Shown here piece after piece: positions 17,301 to 26,400 of a DNA stretch of 64,000 nucleotides. Origin of the DNA: Hondaea fermentalgiana (lineage: Eukaryota; Sar; Bigyra; Thraustochytrida; Thraustochytriidae); contig NPFB01000018.1 of the NCBI GenBank assembly GCA_014084085.1, positions 1-64,000 on the forward strand, in the 5' to 3' direction. A program made the translations under genes and the position numbers. Position 1 is the stretch's first letter. Every line of letters starts with the position of its first letter. The notes under the pieces were generated by a model that was not told where the DNA came from, ran no database searches, and worked only from the letters and a program-made list of their open reading frames with translations.

Positions 17301-19853
17301 CGCGCAGCCGAGGAGGCCGCACGAATCGCTGCCGAGACGCAAGCCAAGGCCAAAGAGTATCGTCTCAAGGCGGAAAAGGAAGAACGCGAGGCGCGCAAAC
17401 TCGAGCAGGAAGAAACGAAGCGAACCATCGAGGAGCTAGGCGGAGAGGAAGCGTATCTGGAACAAGTTGAACACGAACGCAATGTCACGTTTTCGCGAGC
17501 CGTGACTGTGCGCGAGTTTCCAAAGTACTTTTCGAATGAGCACGCCATGGCCATTGATCTTCGGGCCGCGCGTAAGCGTGGCAAGGAAAAGCAGGTTGTC
17601 GGCGATGACCTCGAGGCCATTGCGAGGACGGTACGCGTGGTCTTGGACCCCGCGTCTGAGGCGCCTTTGCCGTCTGTAGAGGAGGAACTCGTGCACCGCG
17701 ACCCCAAGGCTGCCGCAGCTGCGAGAAAGAGCAAGCGTACGGGGAAGCGTCCCTCCCTTTCTGCAACGCTCAAACGAATGCATTCCTCGTTGAAACGCCG
17801 CTCGTATGCGCCGACGATGGCCGGTGCCAAGGACGAGGACGAGGCAGCTCGTGCAAAGTTCGCGCTCATGCGGCAAGGTATTCCCGAAGCTGCGCTCTCT
17901 GCGACGGGTGCGACACTCAATCTTGGCATCATCTCGTGCCCAGCGGTTGAATATTGTGTGGATACGGGTGCTGGGAAGGGCGATCAAGACGAGGTGGCCT
18001 CAGCCGTATCAGTCTCGTCATCAGTTCCACAAGGCGCCAAAAGCCTGATGTGTCTCTTTAACGGTGGCGGCAAATCAGCCCAGCAAAAGGCGAACAAGCG
18101 CAAGTCGCAAAAGAGCAGATCGTCCAAGCGCCAATCACGAAAGTCGCAGCGCCGGCGATCAGCATACTATGAAGAAGACGACGAAGACGACGACGAGGAC
18201 GCGGACAGCGTTGTCCGTCTTGATGTCAAAACCGACCCGGTCTCGCTGGGCGACGAGAACCCGGATGCACGGCCAGGCACGGTGATCATGACGAGAAGCG
18301 GACCCCGATACAACTGGGCGCCGTGCTTTTGCCGGGTCGAGGGCTTTGAGCTGAACTATTTTGAGAGTGCAGAGCCTGACGGGACTGGCGAAATGCGCGG
18401 CGTGACGAAAATCGGCACGGTGCATATCGGCAGCGTGGCAGCCATCGAGCAATTTTCAACCGATTCGCTCGATGAAAAACTGGCGGGCACACTCAGGACG
18501 AACTGTGTCTTGCGGTTGCGCGTGCGGAGCCGCGTTGGCTACCACTTGGTGCTGGCTTTTCCCGACGAGGACATGAAGGACCGCGTGGCGGACCACATCG
18601 AGCGGGCACTTTCCATGTGGAAGGCTGAGACAGCGGCGCTCAAGCAAATGGCTCGCGGAGAATTCCGCGATTCAGAACGTGTCGAGGAGGCCAAAAAGAT
18701 GCTTGAGGACGGCAGAATGTCGCGCAAGTCATTCAAGCAGGCCATGCTCCAGCAGCTGAGCTCTGAGTCCGAGTATGCGCAGCTTCATGTTGCCATGTAC
18801 GGCGAAGATGATTACGATAAGCGCGTGAAATGCGCCACGTGCGGAGCCATCAACTTTCTCGTGGGCGCACCGCCCGAGCCGGACGGCTACATTTGCCACA
18901 CGTGCAAGGAACCGCTTGAGCTTCCCGACGAAATGGATGATGAGCCGATTGTTGAGAGTGGAGGCACGCTCAGTGCATCGAGCTTCAGCGGGCGAAGTAG
19001 CGGTATGCTGACCCCGCGAGCGAGCCGCATCAACTCGACCGTTTTTGATGAGCTAGATGCGGAGGATCTCGAGTCGCTTCCGCCGCCGCCAAGTTTTCCC
19101 ATTACCATCTCGCTCAAGGACAAGTCGTCTCTGACGGTTTTTGAGGTGGACCTTTTGCCGCATCCGCGCAAGTACGAGCCGACCCAGTCCCGCATGTACT
19201 TTTACACTTTCCGCTGTCAGTATGTGGAACCGGTGAAGCCCTCGAAAAAGAGGAGAAGCAAGGCGAAGCCGGAGGTGCATCACTGGATCGTGGATCAGCC
19301 TTTCGAAGCTTTCCATAATTTGCACCGCAGCCTCGGCCAGTTTGCAGAGGAGTGGAACAAATCGGTCGATCTTCCGGAGTGGGTAGACGTTGAGCCGGCC
19401 AGGACCGAACGCGAGACGGCCGAACTGCGCCTCAACTGCCTCAATGAGTACATGGAAGCCTTTCTCGAGCTTGCACAGGTGGACGAATTCATCTTCCAGG
19501 CTCCCCCTGTGCGCATCTTTTTCAATCTTCGAGCCCTCAAGGTGGCGCCGTTATCTCCCGAAGAGCTCGAGGACTTGCGTCCCGCCTTTGAGACGCTCGA
19601 GACCTTTCATAAGGAAAAGAAACAGTGGTCGGCGGAGATTTATGATCTCTTTGTTCAGATTGTGGAGATCGAGCCTCGTTTGGACGCTACAGCCAGCGCC
19701 GACGCGGTCTTTAACAGCATTGAGTATGCTATTGCTCGCCTCTCGTATCAGGAGAAGAGCGACGTCTTTCACACGGGCCAGCGGTACATGCAGACCCTCG
19801 AATCGGTCAATGCATACCTTGACGAGCTCGTATCTGCTCTTGATTACAAGTGA
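14334..19853 (+). CDS. Unconventional myosin with PH, zinc-ribbon and PX tail
   Basis: 1839 residues. The actin-based motor fills about 1-880: P-loop GESGAGKT at 159-166, switch I NHNSSRF at 216-222, switch II DIFGFEVF at 490-497, then the CSYIRCIKPN actin-site/SH region and a GLTKVFFRSGMLDQL converter. Between IRCIKPN and the QLENLGI helix there is an insert of about 55 residues rich in Asp/Glu (about 713-768). One weak IQ motif (TIIQRLARRKV, about 912) leads into a charged single helix or coiled coil to about 1040. The tail has a basic/acidic linker, a PH domain (about 1315-1425), a four-Cys zinc ribbon (CATC...CHTC, about 1500-1530) and a PX domain (about 1587-1740). PH and PX domains bind phosphoinositides, so an endosomal or plasma-membrane cargo motor is likely. 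The class cannot be set without a tree. Confidence 0.9.
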   Translation: MDTLRRGTLLWLPGKQGSYELGEVSQREGSMLGVDVLSTQQSFTLDLESLDVKVFKANKDVVEDMTALRNLHLPGILYNIRERALADEPYTFMGNTVLVAVNPLKHIEAPEGILGTRKALNAPHPYAIAEVAFQQMSFGAGRRQDRRDSPVNQSILVSGESGAGKTESSKMVLEHLVHRCVNDADGDAGAISHLDRRLLDSNPILEAFGNASTKRNHNSSRFGKFLKLHFEKGVGGRRTVNPLQPLHICGASIETYLLERSRVTLHGEGERSYHIFYMLLAGASSEQRLAYDLDHEFVLTRPKKRPADRPLPRKSAHGMRISLERLEARDLEGFTELCESLSTFNIPPSSSDPGAISQERLFGIVAAMLHLGNVSFENDENTSEGYVALVQDEVPLQTASELLGVDSKDLRNSIMVRKVKTVHEQIIVKRDARGAKDAADAMVKSLYVQLFDWLVRHITSSFGSPTDQSALADANSKKEAPESFFIGVLDIFGFEVFSVNDFEQLLINFANEALQSSFKKQVLEAELKLYASEGLQVPDTDFDFTPDDMSCMNLLRGINKRDPGVLGTIDAEGRQPQPLDEKMCAHLHRAFKGHPKFPTPHPRDQRTTFKILHFAGEVKYTVGSFIEKNSDKMPAEVNDLFEQSANVLVKEMFPRIEDDRRRNSTDRAAARAGRAVRNISTTIISGFREQMDELLDTLGGTRCSYIRCIKPNPTMRRRGGDAFEEVLFDQEDDELDGEEDDDDNDDANDDASARAAKAARWFDNPFVSSQLENLGIPQTTKVMQLGFPTRVPFDFLLSSYKSMLPAEVLRVWETIGEGNDRAFIKALFFAFHIEPSTYKLGLTKVFFRSGMLDQLTQVLDAATSKSLDEEVVQRFRGSFARQLWRRTLAKVRAVKEFEDLLAFCQKRNSASTIIQRLARRKVAEMEAKAELARQRELKQKREQEEKKEQARLAAKREAAAQKAAAEAEQQRLREAADLKARAELESEMRRAAEEAARIAAETQAKAKEYRLKAEKEEREARKLEQEETKRTIEELGGEEAYLEQVEHERNVTFSRAVTVREFPKYFSNEHAMAIDLRAARKRGKEKQVVGDDLEAIARTVRVVLDPASEAPLPSVEEELVHRDPKAAAAARKSKRTGKRPSLSATLKRMHSSLKRRSYAPTMAGAKDEDEAARAKFALMRQGIPEAALSATGATLNLGIISCPAVEYCVDTGAGKGDQDEVASAVSVSSSVPQGAKSLMCLFNGGGKSAQQKANKRKSQKSRSSKRQSRKSQRRRSAYYEEDDEDDDEDADSVVRLDVKTDPVSLGDENPDARPGTVIMTRSGPRYNWAPCFCRVEGFELNYFESAEPDGTGEMRGVTKIGTVHIGSVAAIEQFSTDSLDEKLAGTLRTNCVLRLRVRSRVGYHLVLAFPDEDMKDRVADHIERALSMWKAETAALKQMARGEFRDSERVEEAKKMLEDGRMSRKSFKQAMLQQLSSESEYAQLHVAMYGEDDYDKRVKCATCGAINFLVGAPPEPDGYICHTCKEPLELPDEMDDEPIVESGGTLSASSFSGRSSGMLTPRASRINSTVFDELDAEDLESLPPPPSFPITISLKDKSSLTVFEVDLLPHPRKYEPTQSRMYFYTFRCQYVEPVKPSKKRRSKAKPEVHHWIVDQPFEAFHNLHRSLGQFAEEWNKSVDLPEWVDVEPARTERETAELRLNCLNEYMEAFLELAQVDEFIFQAPPVRIFFNLRALKVAPLSPEELEDLRPAFETLETFHKEKKQWSAEIYDLFVQIVEIEPRLDATASADAVFNSIEYAIARLSYQEKSDVFHTGQRYMQTLESVNAYLDELVSALDYK

Positions 19854-20063
19854 GAAATTTTTATTTGTCTGTCTCGTAAATGTGTACGTATGTTGCGCTC
19901 ATTTGCGCGGGTGGAACCAGATAAATAAAATGTAGAGTGAACGTCATACACTATTTTGATCTTTGGCACCAAGTCCAACCGAAGTATGCCCATGCGGGAT
20001 GGGTCAGCCCCTTCTATAATCGCCGAGAAAGAACACATACTTGCCAAGATTTACTCATGAGTT
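19854..20063. other. Short convergent 3' region (myosin / RCHY1-like)
   Basis: 210 bases between facing stop codons. An AATAAA hexamer on the plus strand (about 19923) is a possible poly(A) signal for the myosin transcript. Confidence 0.45.
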
Positions 20064-21341
20064 TCATTCTTCTTCTTCGTCGTCGTCGTCGTCGTCGTTG
20101 CTGTCGTTTTCCTCGACGTCATCCACAAATGAGTCCTCCATTCCGACATCGCTTGCCAAAACATTTGCAGCTGAAGCAGCCTGCGCCGACGACCACCCTG
20201 GAGCAGGAGATGGTAACTCCTGTCCCTCTTGAAGAATCTCCTGGGCATCTTCTGGATTCTCATCTCGAGGAGGCCCGCGCTTTCGGGAAAGTACGACAGT
20301 GTTGAAAGACTTGCATGAAGGGCAAATGTGGGCCAAAAAGTGAAAGGGCACAGCAGCGCTCTTTTGACAGTCGTCGCAGTGAATATGAGCCACCCAGTTT
20401 TTATACTCGTCTGGCATGGGTTGTGCCGCGATGGTTTCTTCGATTTGCTGTAAGATCACGGCCTGGCTGCCCTGGTCCAGATACGAGACGCGACAAATTG
20501 GACACGTGTGTGCGCCTGCCAAAAGTGCCTGGTCCTGGCATTGCTTGTGCATCGCGTGACCACAGCGTAGCAAGGCGATCTGTCGTGTTGAATCCTGCAT
20601 CCGTTCGAAGCAGGCCACACACTTGTTCGAAGAGTCAACGCAAGTATGATTGGAAAAGACACCTGGTGGGAGGCACAGTCTGCATTTGTCACAATGTTGA
20701 AAATCTTCTCGCTTGCCAATGCGACAGATCCCACACCCATCGCAATGAAAGATCTCCTTGCTTTCGTCGTCGGACCATAGCCTGCACGGCTCGCAGTAAT
20801 AGTGCGTCTCACGCCAAGAGCACGAAGTGTTTGAGCAGGCTCGGCCAAGTGGCTGCAGCGTTTTGCAGGCGCGACACATGATGGTCTTGGTTGCACAGCG
20901 ATTAATTTCGTGATCGTCGACCACTTCGTTGTGACACAAACGACAAGGATAGATTTTGCCGCAGCAGTTGGAAAGGATCGAGCATTGCCGCTTGTAGTGC
21001 CTGCACGCCTCGAGGCCCAACGGAGTGCCCATAGTCACGGCGACGTTTGCATCATCGGCGGATTTTGAAGAAGCGTTCCCGTTGCCGCCCTCTTCGTCTG
21101 TGGCAGATGTGCCGGCAAGCGCCGTCGCGTTCGCTGCTGTTACGCTCGTTGCTGTCGCCGTCGGCGGCACCGCCGCGGCCAACGAGTAGAGCTCTTGGAT
21201 CTTCTTGGTGCGTTCCTCGACACCCAGCGAAAGATCGAGCGCGATGGCGCGGATACGCTCGTTCAGGTTCGCTACCGTCGGCGACTCTTGCCCTTGGTGA
21301 AGCGGCGCTCCGCCCGCCGCGCTGTCGCTGTTGTTGCCCAT
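20064..21341 (-). CDS. RCHY1: RING finger and CHY zinc finger E3 ubiquitin ligase (RCHY1/Pirh2-like)
   Basis: 425 residues. Residues 1-105 are a variable Ala/Thr-rich leader with a short helix. The rest follows the family order: CHY zinc finger (about 108-181, from EACRHYKRQC), CTCHY zinc finger (about 182-240, with CDGCGICRIGKREDFQHC), RING-H2 (about 241-284: CVAC...CGHAMHKQC...CPIC) and C-terminal zinc ribbon (about 318-352: CDDC...CPSC). Family members attach ubiquitin to substrates such as p53 in animals and photomorphogenic or iron-linked proteins in plants; the substrate here is unknown. An acidic Asp/Glu tail of about 70 residues follows the ribbon, ending in a run encoded by a GTC/TTC repeat at 20068-20100. 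All zinc ligands look intact. Confidence 0.9.
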   Translation of the reverse strand: MGNNSDSAAGGAPLHQGQESPTVANLNERIRAIALDLSLGVEERTKKIQELYSLAAAVPPTATATSVTAANATALAGTSATDEEGGNGNASSKSADDANVAVTMGTPLGLEACRHYKRQCSILSNCCGKIYPCRLCHNEVVDDHEINRCATKTIMCRACKTLQPLGRACSNTSCSWRETHYYCEPCRLWSDDESKEIFHCDGCGICRIGKREDFQHCDKCRLCLPPGVFSNHTCVDSSNKCVACFERMQDSTRQIALLRCGHAMHKQCQDQALLAGAHTCPICRVSYLDQGSQAVILQQIEETIAAQPMPDEYKNWVAHIHCDDCQKSAAVPFHFLAHICPSCKSFNTVVLSRKRGPPRDENPEDAQEILQEGQELPSPAPGWSSAQAASAANVLASDVGMEDSFVDDVEENDSNDDDDDDEEEE

Positions 21342-22020
21342 TCTTGCGCGTCACACGTCGAGAGTGACTTCGTCCCGTGTGCGACTTGAAGTTTTGCCGC
21401 ACCTCTTATTATCAGTACTAACGAGTACTAGACAAAGTAGTTTGTAGCGCGACGCAGAACGTCAATGACTGCATCGAATTAATTGTAATGCAGGTGTGAG
21501 CGCTTCACACAATCACCAGATGGAAACGAGTGTGACTCGCAGCAAGCAGGAGCAATATTCAAAGGTCCTCGTTTTACTTGAAGAGTATTCCATAGCGTAT
21601 GGCGACTGTTTTTGATGCGTACAAGGCGCACGACGAAATGAAAAGTGAGACTCTGCTTTTGAATGCTTTGATGTGTAGATTAGCTGCAGCAGATCAAAGT
21701 AAAGCAAGATCAAACAATGACGTCAACATTGGCATCCTGGCATGACAAAATGCCGAAGTTAGACTTTCACAGATCGAGCTTGGCACTCCTTCGTGGTATA
21801 ACATGCTTCGAAAACAACGAGGCGCACAGCGAGAAAATACCGAGAAAGAGGTGCCCTTTTCAACACTTATCTTACAATCAGCTACAAACCAAGAGAGAGA
21901 GAGAGAGAAAGAGAGAGCAGAGGCAAATTGAAACACTGCAATGACTGACATTCTATCACAACAGAAATCGGCACGAAACATTAAACTTGAATTTTGATAG
22001 ATTAAACCTTTCCGCAGGGC

Positions 22021-22128
22021 TTACTTGGGGAGGAAGGTCTTTCTCGAGAAGTACTTCTTGACGTTTCCTGATACCACGACTTTTCTCCATCCGTGGGCTT
22101 TCAAGGGCATATCCTTTTCCATGGGCAT
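22021..22128 (-). CDS. Possible 35-residue basic micropeptide
   Basis: A 35-codon frame on the minus strand begins MPMEKDMPLKAHGW and ends in a basic YFSRKTFLPK tail. An upstream TATAAAT-like sequence lies at 22154-22163 on the same strand, about 26-35 bases before the ATG. A 62-codon frame (21956-22144) overlaps it in another phase. I recognise neither. The TATA box is too close to the ATG for a long leader, so this may be chance. Confidence 0.2.
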   Translation of the reverse strand: MPMEKDMPLKAHGWRKVVVSGNVKKYFSRKTFLPK

Positions 22129-22153
22129 CTTTCGAGGGCCTCATTTCGAAGAG

Positions 22154-22163
22154 TATTTATAAG
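22154..22163 (-). promoter_or_regulatory. TATA-like box (minus strand)
   Basis: The minus strand reads CCTTATAAAT in an otherwise mixed-composition stretch. It would direct transcription leftward into the small frames at 21956-22144. Weak evidence only. Confidence 0.25.
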
Positions 22164-22356
22164 GTTCTCGAAGCACCATCAAACCAACCCCCCTTACCTC
22201 TGCACCGCCTGACCACCGCATCACACCTCTGCAGCTCTCCAGCATAGCGTCCGTCGGTCCGGTCGACAAGGAGACTCGTGGCCGTGTGGGGCCAGGAATT
22301 CATCCTGCCGTGCACACGCGCCATGCCAGGTTTCCCCGGGATCCCGCTCTTTCGAG

Positions 22357-22425
22357 CTGCTACTGCTGCTGCTGCTGCTGCAGCTGCTGCTGCTATCCAA
22401 GCAGCTGCTGCAGCAGCAGCTACGG
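22357..22425. repeat. CTG/CAG self-complementary trinucleotide block
   Basis: A CTG-rich run passes through TGCAGC centres into a CAG-rich run, so the block can fold back as an imperfect hairpin. It sits about 1 kb upstream of the UBR1-type start. Confidence 0.75.
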
Positions 22426-23459
22426 ACGCGGGTGCTCTTTTACACCTCGCAGTCGCTCGCCCTCGCCGCCACGCGCAGCTGTGCTGCAGGTGCAAGCCCC
22501 TCCCCCTCTCTTCCTCCGAAGGACGCCCTCCAAGAGTCACCAGCCAGGTCTTCTCTTCTCTCGCTGGTCCAGCCAGTACTAACTACACCCTTCATCCATC
22601 CGGCACGCCAGGCCGCGTCGACCCAGGACGCGAGGCGTTGGGGCCAGCGCCTCGCCTGCCGGCGCGTCTTTCGCTTCGCGCGCGTGTGCAAGCAACTGCA
22701 AGCCTCTCAATCTGCGCGTCCAGTCCTGTCTCGCAGGCGTTCTCGCCCTGGTCAGCGATCGCCGCGGCAGAGCACGAAAGACCTTTCGGGGCCCCCGGGG
22801 CCCCTATCCTCTCCCCCTCTCCCTGCGATCAGCCTCGTCTCTCTCGGCGCCTCGACCGAGGCCGAGCCCGCCCTGCAAGAGCCCGGCACGAACGCATGCG
22901 CGGCAGAGCCGCAGCTGCAGACGGCGGAGCGCGAGCAGAGCAGGCAGAGCAGGGCGGGCGCGGCGGAGCAGCTGCAGCAGCAGAGCGCGGCGAGGCTCCC
23001 TCCTGCAGGGCCGATCGTCGAGCCCGCCGTTGGCTTCCTCGAGCGGGTTTTGAGTTGAGTTGGAGTTGATCTGATCATCCGCGCGCGGTCGCTCGCGGTA
23101 TCCGAGGCCGCAGAAGGGCGGGCGGGCGGCCGCGGCGGGGCGGAGCAGGGCAGCGCAGATCCGCGGCCTCAGGCTCCGCCGGCGGCAAGAGGAGGAGGCG
23201 CGCGGGCGATCGCGCGTGCGCCACGGGCCGGGCGAGATCCGATTGCATCTCTCGCGCGGGTTTCATCATCGTCATCATCCTGTAGTCTCTCAACGTCTCT
23301 CGCGACCTCGTCTCGGTTCGACGCGACGACACGACACGCGACGCGGCGGCGCAGCGCGGGCGGGAAGGGCGCGCAAGGTAGACCGCCAACGCCCGTCGCT
23401 GGTTGATCTGGTCCGACGGCGGCCCGGCGGGCCCGTTCGACAGCGCAGGCTCGTCCGCC

Positions 23460-26400
23460 ATGGCGCGCGGGAGCCCCGCCGAGGTTGGCGTGCACGACGT
23501 GCAGCAGCAGGGCTGCCCAGACACCGCCGCCGCGCCGCGGAGCGGGCCCGGCGCGGACTCGCAAATGGCGGCGGCCTCGCCGATGGCCGCGGAGCACGAG
23601 CGCATCCTGCGCAGGAGCCGCGTCCGCAGAGCCCTCCTCGACGACGAGCCGCCGCTTGCCGTCCCGGAGCTGCAGTGGTGGCGCCAGGAAGGCCGCGGCG
23701 TGCCGGCGCTCTGCGACGCCATGGCCGAAACCCTCGAGGAGATCGTCGCAGAGGACGCCAACATGGACAACGAGGCAGACCTCTCGCGGACGATGCAGCG
23801 CGCCTGCATGTGGTTCCAGCACATTATCTGCGCCGAGGCCGTCGTGTCCACACTGGCGCCCAACACGGCCTGGGCGGAAAGCAGCGCGTTCTGCCACGCG
23901 CGCATCCGCGCAGCCACGTCGCGCGAGCCACAGCGCGTCTGTTCGCGTGCCTTTCGCGCCGGAGACATTGTCTGGAACTGCAAACAGTGCCAAATGGACT
24001 CCACGTGCGTCCTCTGCCAAGAGTGCTTCCGAGCATCAGACCACGAGGGCCACGATGTCTACTTTTATCACGTCATGACGGACGCCGGCGGCTGCTGCGA
24101 CTGCGGCGACCCGGGCGCTTGGGATCCTAGCGGCTTTTGCAACAAGCACGGAGAGTCAAACGTTCCCGAACCCAAAAATTGGCTTCCGGCCGCCATGGAG
24201 GATGCCGCCGTCGCCCTTCTTCGCCGCGTTGTCAACCTCATGGCTCACTTTGCATCAAGCGGGCGAAGCGACCTCATCCTCGAGCCCATTCTTGACGCCA
24301 TGAAGCAGGGTGCCGTCTTCACTACGTCCCCTTACCGCGAGGAGCTTACGCGCATCTCCGAGTGCCTTACTTTCGCCGTTGCGCCCCACGCACCGCTTCG
24401 CCCACGCGAACCTCGCGAGGAAATGTCCGTACCTGTCCTCATTAACAACTGGTTCCGTCGTGTTGAGGCTGAAGTAGAAGCCGCCTCCACGCCACCTGCA
24501 GCGGCAGCAACAGCATCAGGGGCGGCAGCAACAGCATCAGGGGCGGCAGCAAAAGCGTCAGGAGCGTCGACAGCGGAACCAAGGGCTTTTACGAAACGGA
24601 ATCAGGCGTCTAAACCCGATCCTTTTGTTTTTGCTTCCGTCACCCGAGACAATGTCGCTTTTTGCCGTGAATTTGTCAAGCAAATGAGCGACACGACCTT
24701 TTTCAGAATGTCCGTGCGCAACACGGTGGCGCTTTCGTGCAGTGTCGCGATCGAAGTCATTTCGTCTTGGCTTCAAATGCTTTGCGGTGATTCCGATTCA
24801 TTCACACGGCTCACCGCACGGGCTCTCACCGAAGGCCCGCCCACCAACGACGCAGAGCGACAAGACATGGAAAATCAAAGCCTCGAATGCACTCTGTTGC
24901 CGCTCAAGAACCTTATTGTGCACGACCTCTTCCTCCCAAGCTCCACGAGCAAATCCCTTCGCTCAGTGTACATTCGTCTCCTCGTCGACGGCCTTTTCAA
25001 ATCAAGATTTGCCGTCGCCTTTGCTAAAACCTACCGTCGCAGTTGCGCGGCACGCATTTATCAGCTTCCCGTGCTCGAGCTTGGTGACACCGACACAATT
25101 TTCGGGCTCTCTGTGCAATTTCTCAACCGCCCCAACCATGTCAAGGACCTCGTTAAAAACTACGGATTCCTCGAGTCCATCCTTGGCAGTCTCAAGAGTA
25201 CCGTGGAGCACTGTATCTCGCAGACCAGTCAACGCGGCGGCGAGACCAACGAAACCGATAGTGACTCTCACCTCGATTTGCTCAGCCCAGTTCTGACGCA
25301 TCGCAAGACAAAGTGTATCGTCACCGATCTCACTTACGTTCTGAATGCACCGGGCATGTCGCTTCGTTTCCTTGCCGCACAGCCTCAAGCACTCGGGACG
25401 CTCTTTGAGCTCTTTGACCTTCTCTACAATCTCCATACTCAGTCCCGTGTCTGTGCGCCAGAACTGCCGATTCGCGACGAACGTTGGGTCCCGGCCTTTA
25501 ACCTGAGCCTCTCTGTTCTCTCGCTGTTTGTCGACCTCACACGCTACTTTACATTTGGGCTCAAGAACCACGCCGTCACCAAGGACAGCCCTTTCGCGAC
25601 CTCCATTCTTGAGGCGCTTGAGGCCCTCACGGCAGACAAGGAGATCTCTGGACACGGCTCGCACGAAGCTGTCACGGTTCGCATTCTCCGCGAATGTGCT
25701 GGGCTCACGGCGCAAATTCTCGAAAAGCACGCCCCCGCCGCGCAAACCGTCGTCTACACGGACAATGTTCTTGGCCGCCTGCCTTACGTTGCTTGCGATG
25801 TCGCGCACGATCCGGTCACCTTCCATTGCGCTCTTCAGCGTTTCTTTGCGATGGTCTATCATCAGGCCCTTGCATCGACGCTTGATCCTCGCGGCTACCG
25901 CGCGCTCCTCGGCAGTGGATCTTCTGGGTTTTGGCTCGCGCTTATGCGACAACCCCTCAGCGCTATCATTATCTCTGCACAAAGCGCGGCGTCCATGTGG
26001 TTGCGTAACGAAGACATGGCCTCGCAAGCAATGAACTATCAGGCTTTACCTTTTGTCTCGGGCGCCTTTATGGACCTTCGTGCGCTGCAGGCTGCAGCTC
26101 TCGAGGTGCCTGGAAACGACTTTGTCAACTACCTGGTGAATGCCTATGGGTTGAGCAAGTTTTTCGCCTTTGACCGCATTCACGACACCTGCGAGCCACC
26201 GGAAGAGTACGAAGGCTCTCTCGGGGAGCATCTGCTTGAGACGCTTTGCCGCGTTGCAACTGAACTTCCAGCCCCCACTCCCGCGGCGCTCGAACGAAGT
26301 GGGTTCTCGAAGGAAGACATTCTCGCTGCATCTGACGTGCAACTCCGCCGCGAAATTATCCACCTTTTGGCAATTCGCAGCGCCAGCTTTAGTGCCATCA

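Larger units (their letters stand above)
21342..23459. other. Divergent intergenic region (RCHY1-like / UBR1-like)
   Basis: 2.1 kb between divergent ATGs. The left half is AT-richer and has a GA run (21896-21920) and one tiny frame with an upstream TATA-like box (22021-22163). The right half is GC-rich with a CTG/CAG self-complementary block (22357-22425). Longer frames (for example 22278-23069) are Ala/Arg/Gln-rich and overlap others, so I do not call them. The promoter of the UBR1-type gene should be at the right end. Confidence 0.5.

Noticed and set aside
22278..23069. 263-codon plus-strand frame upstream of the UBR1-type gene
   Set aside because: Poly-Ala and Arg-rich translation of the CTG/CAG block and G/C-rich leader; two further frames overlap it over the same bases.
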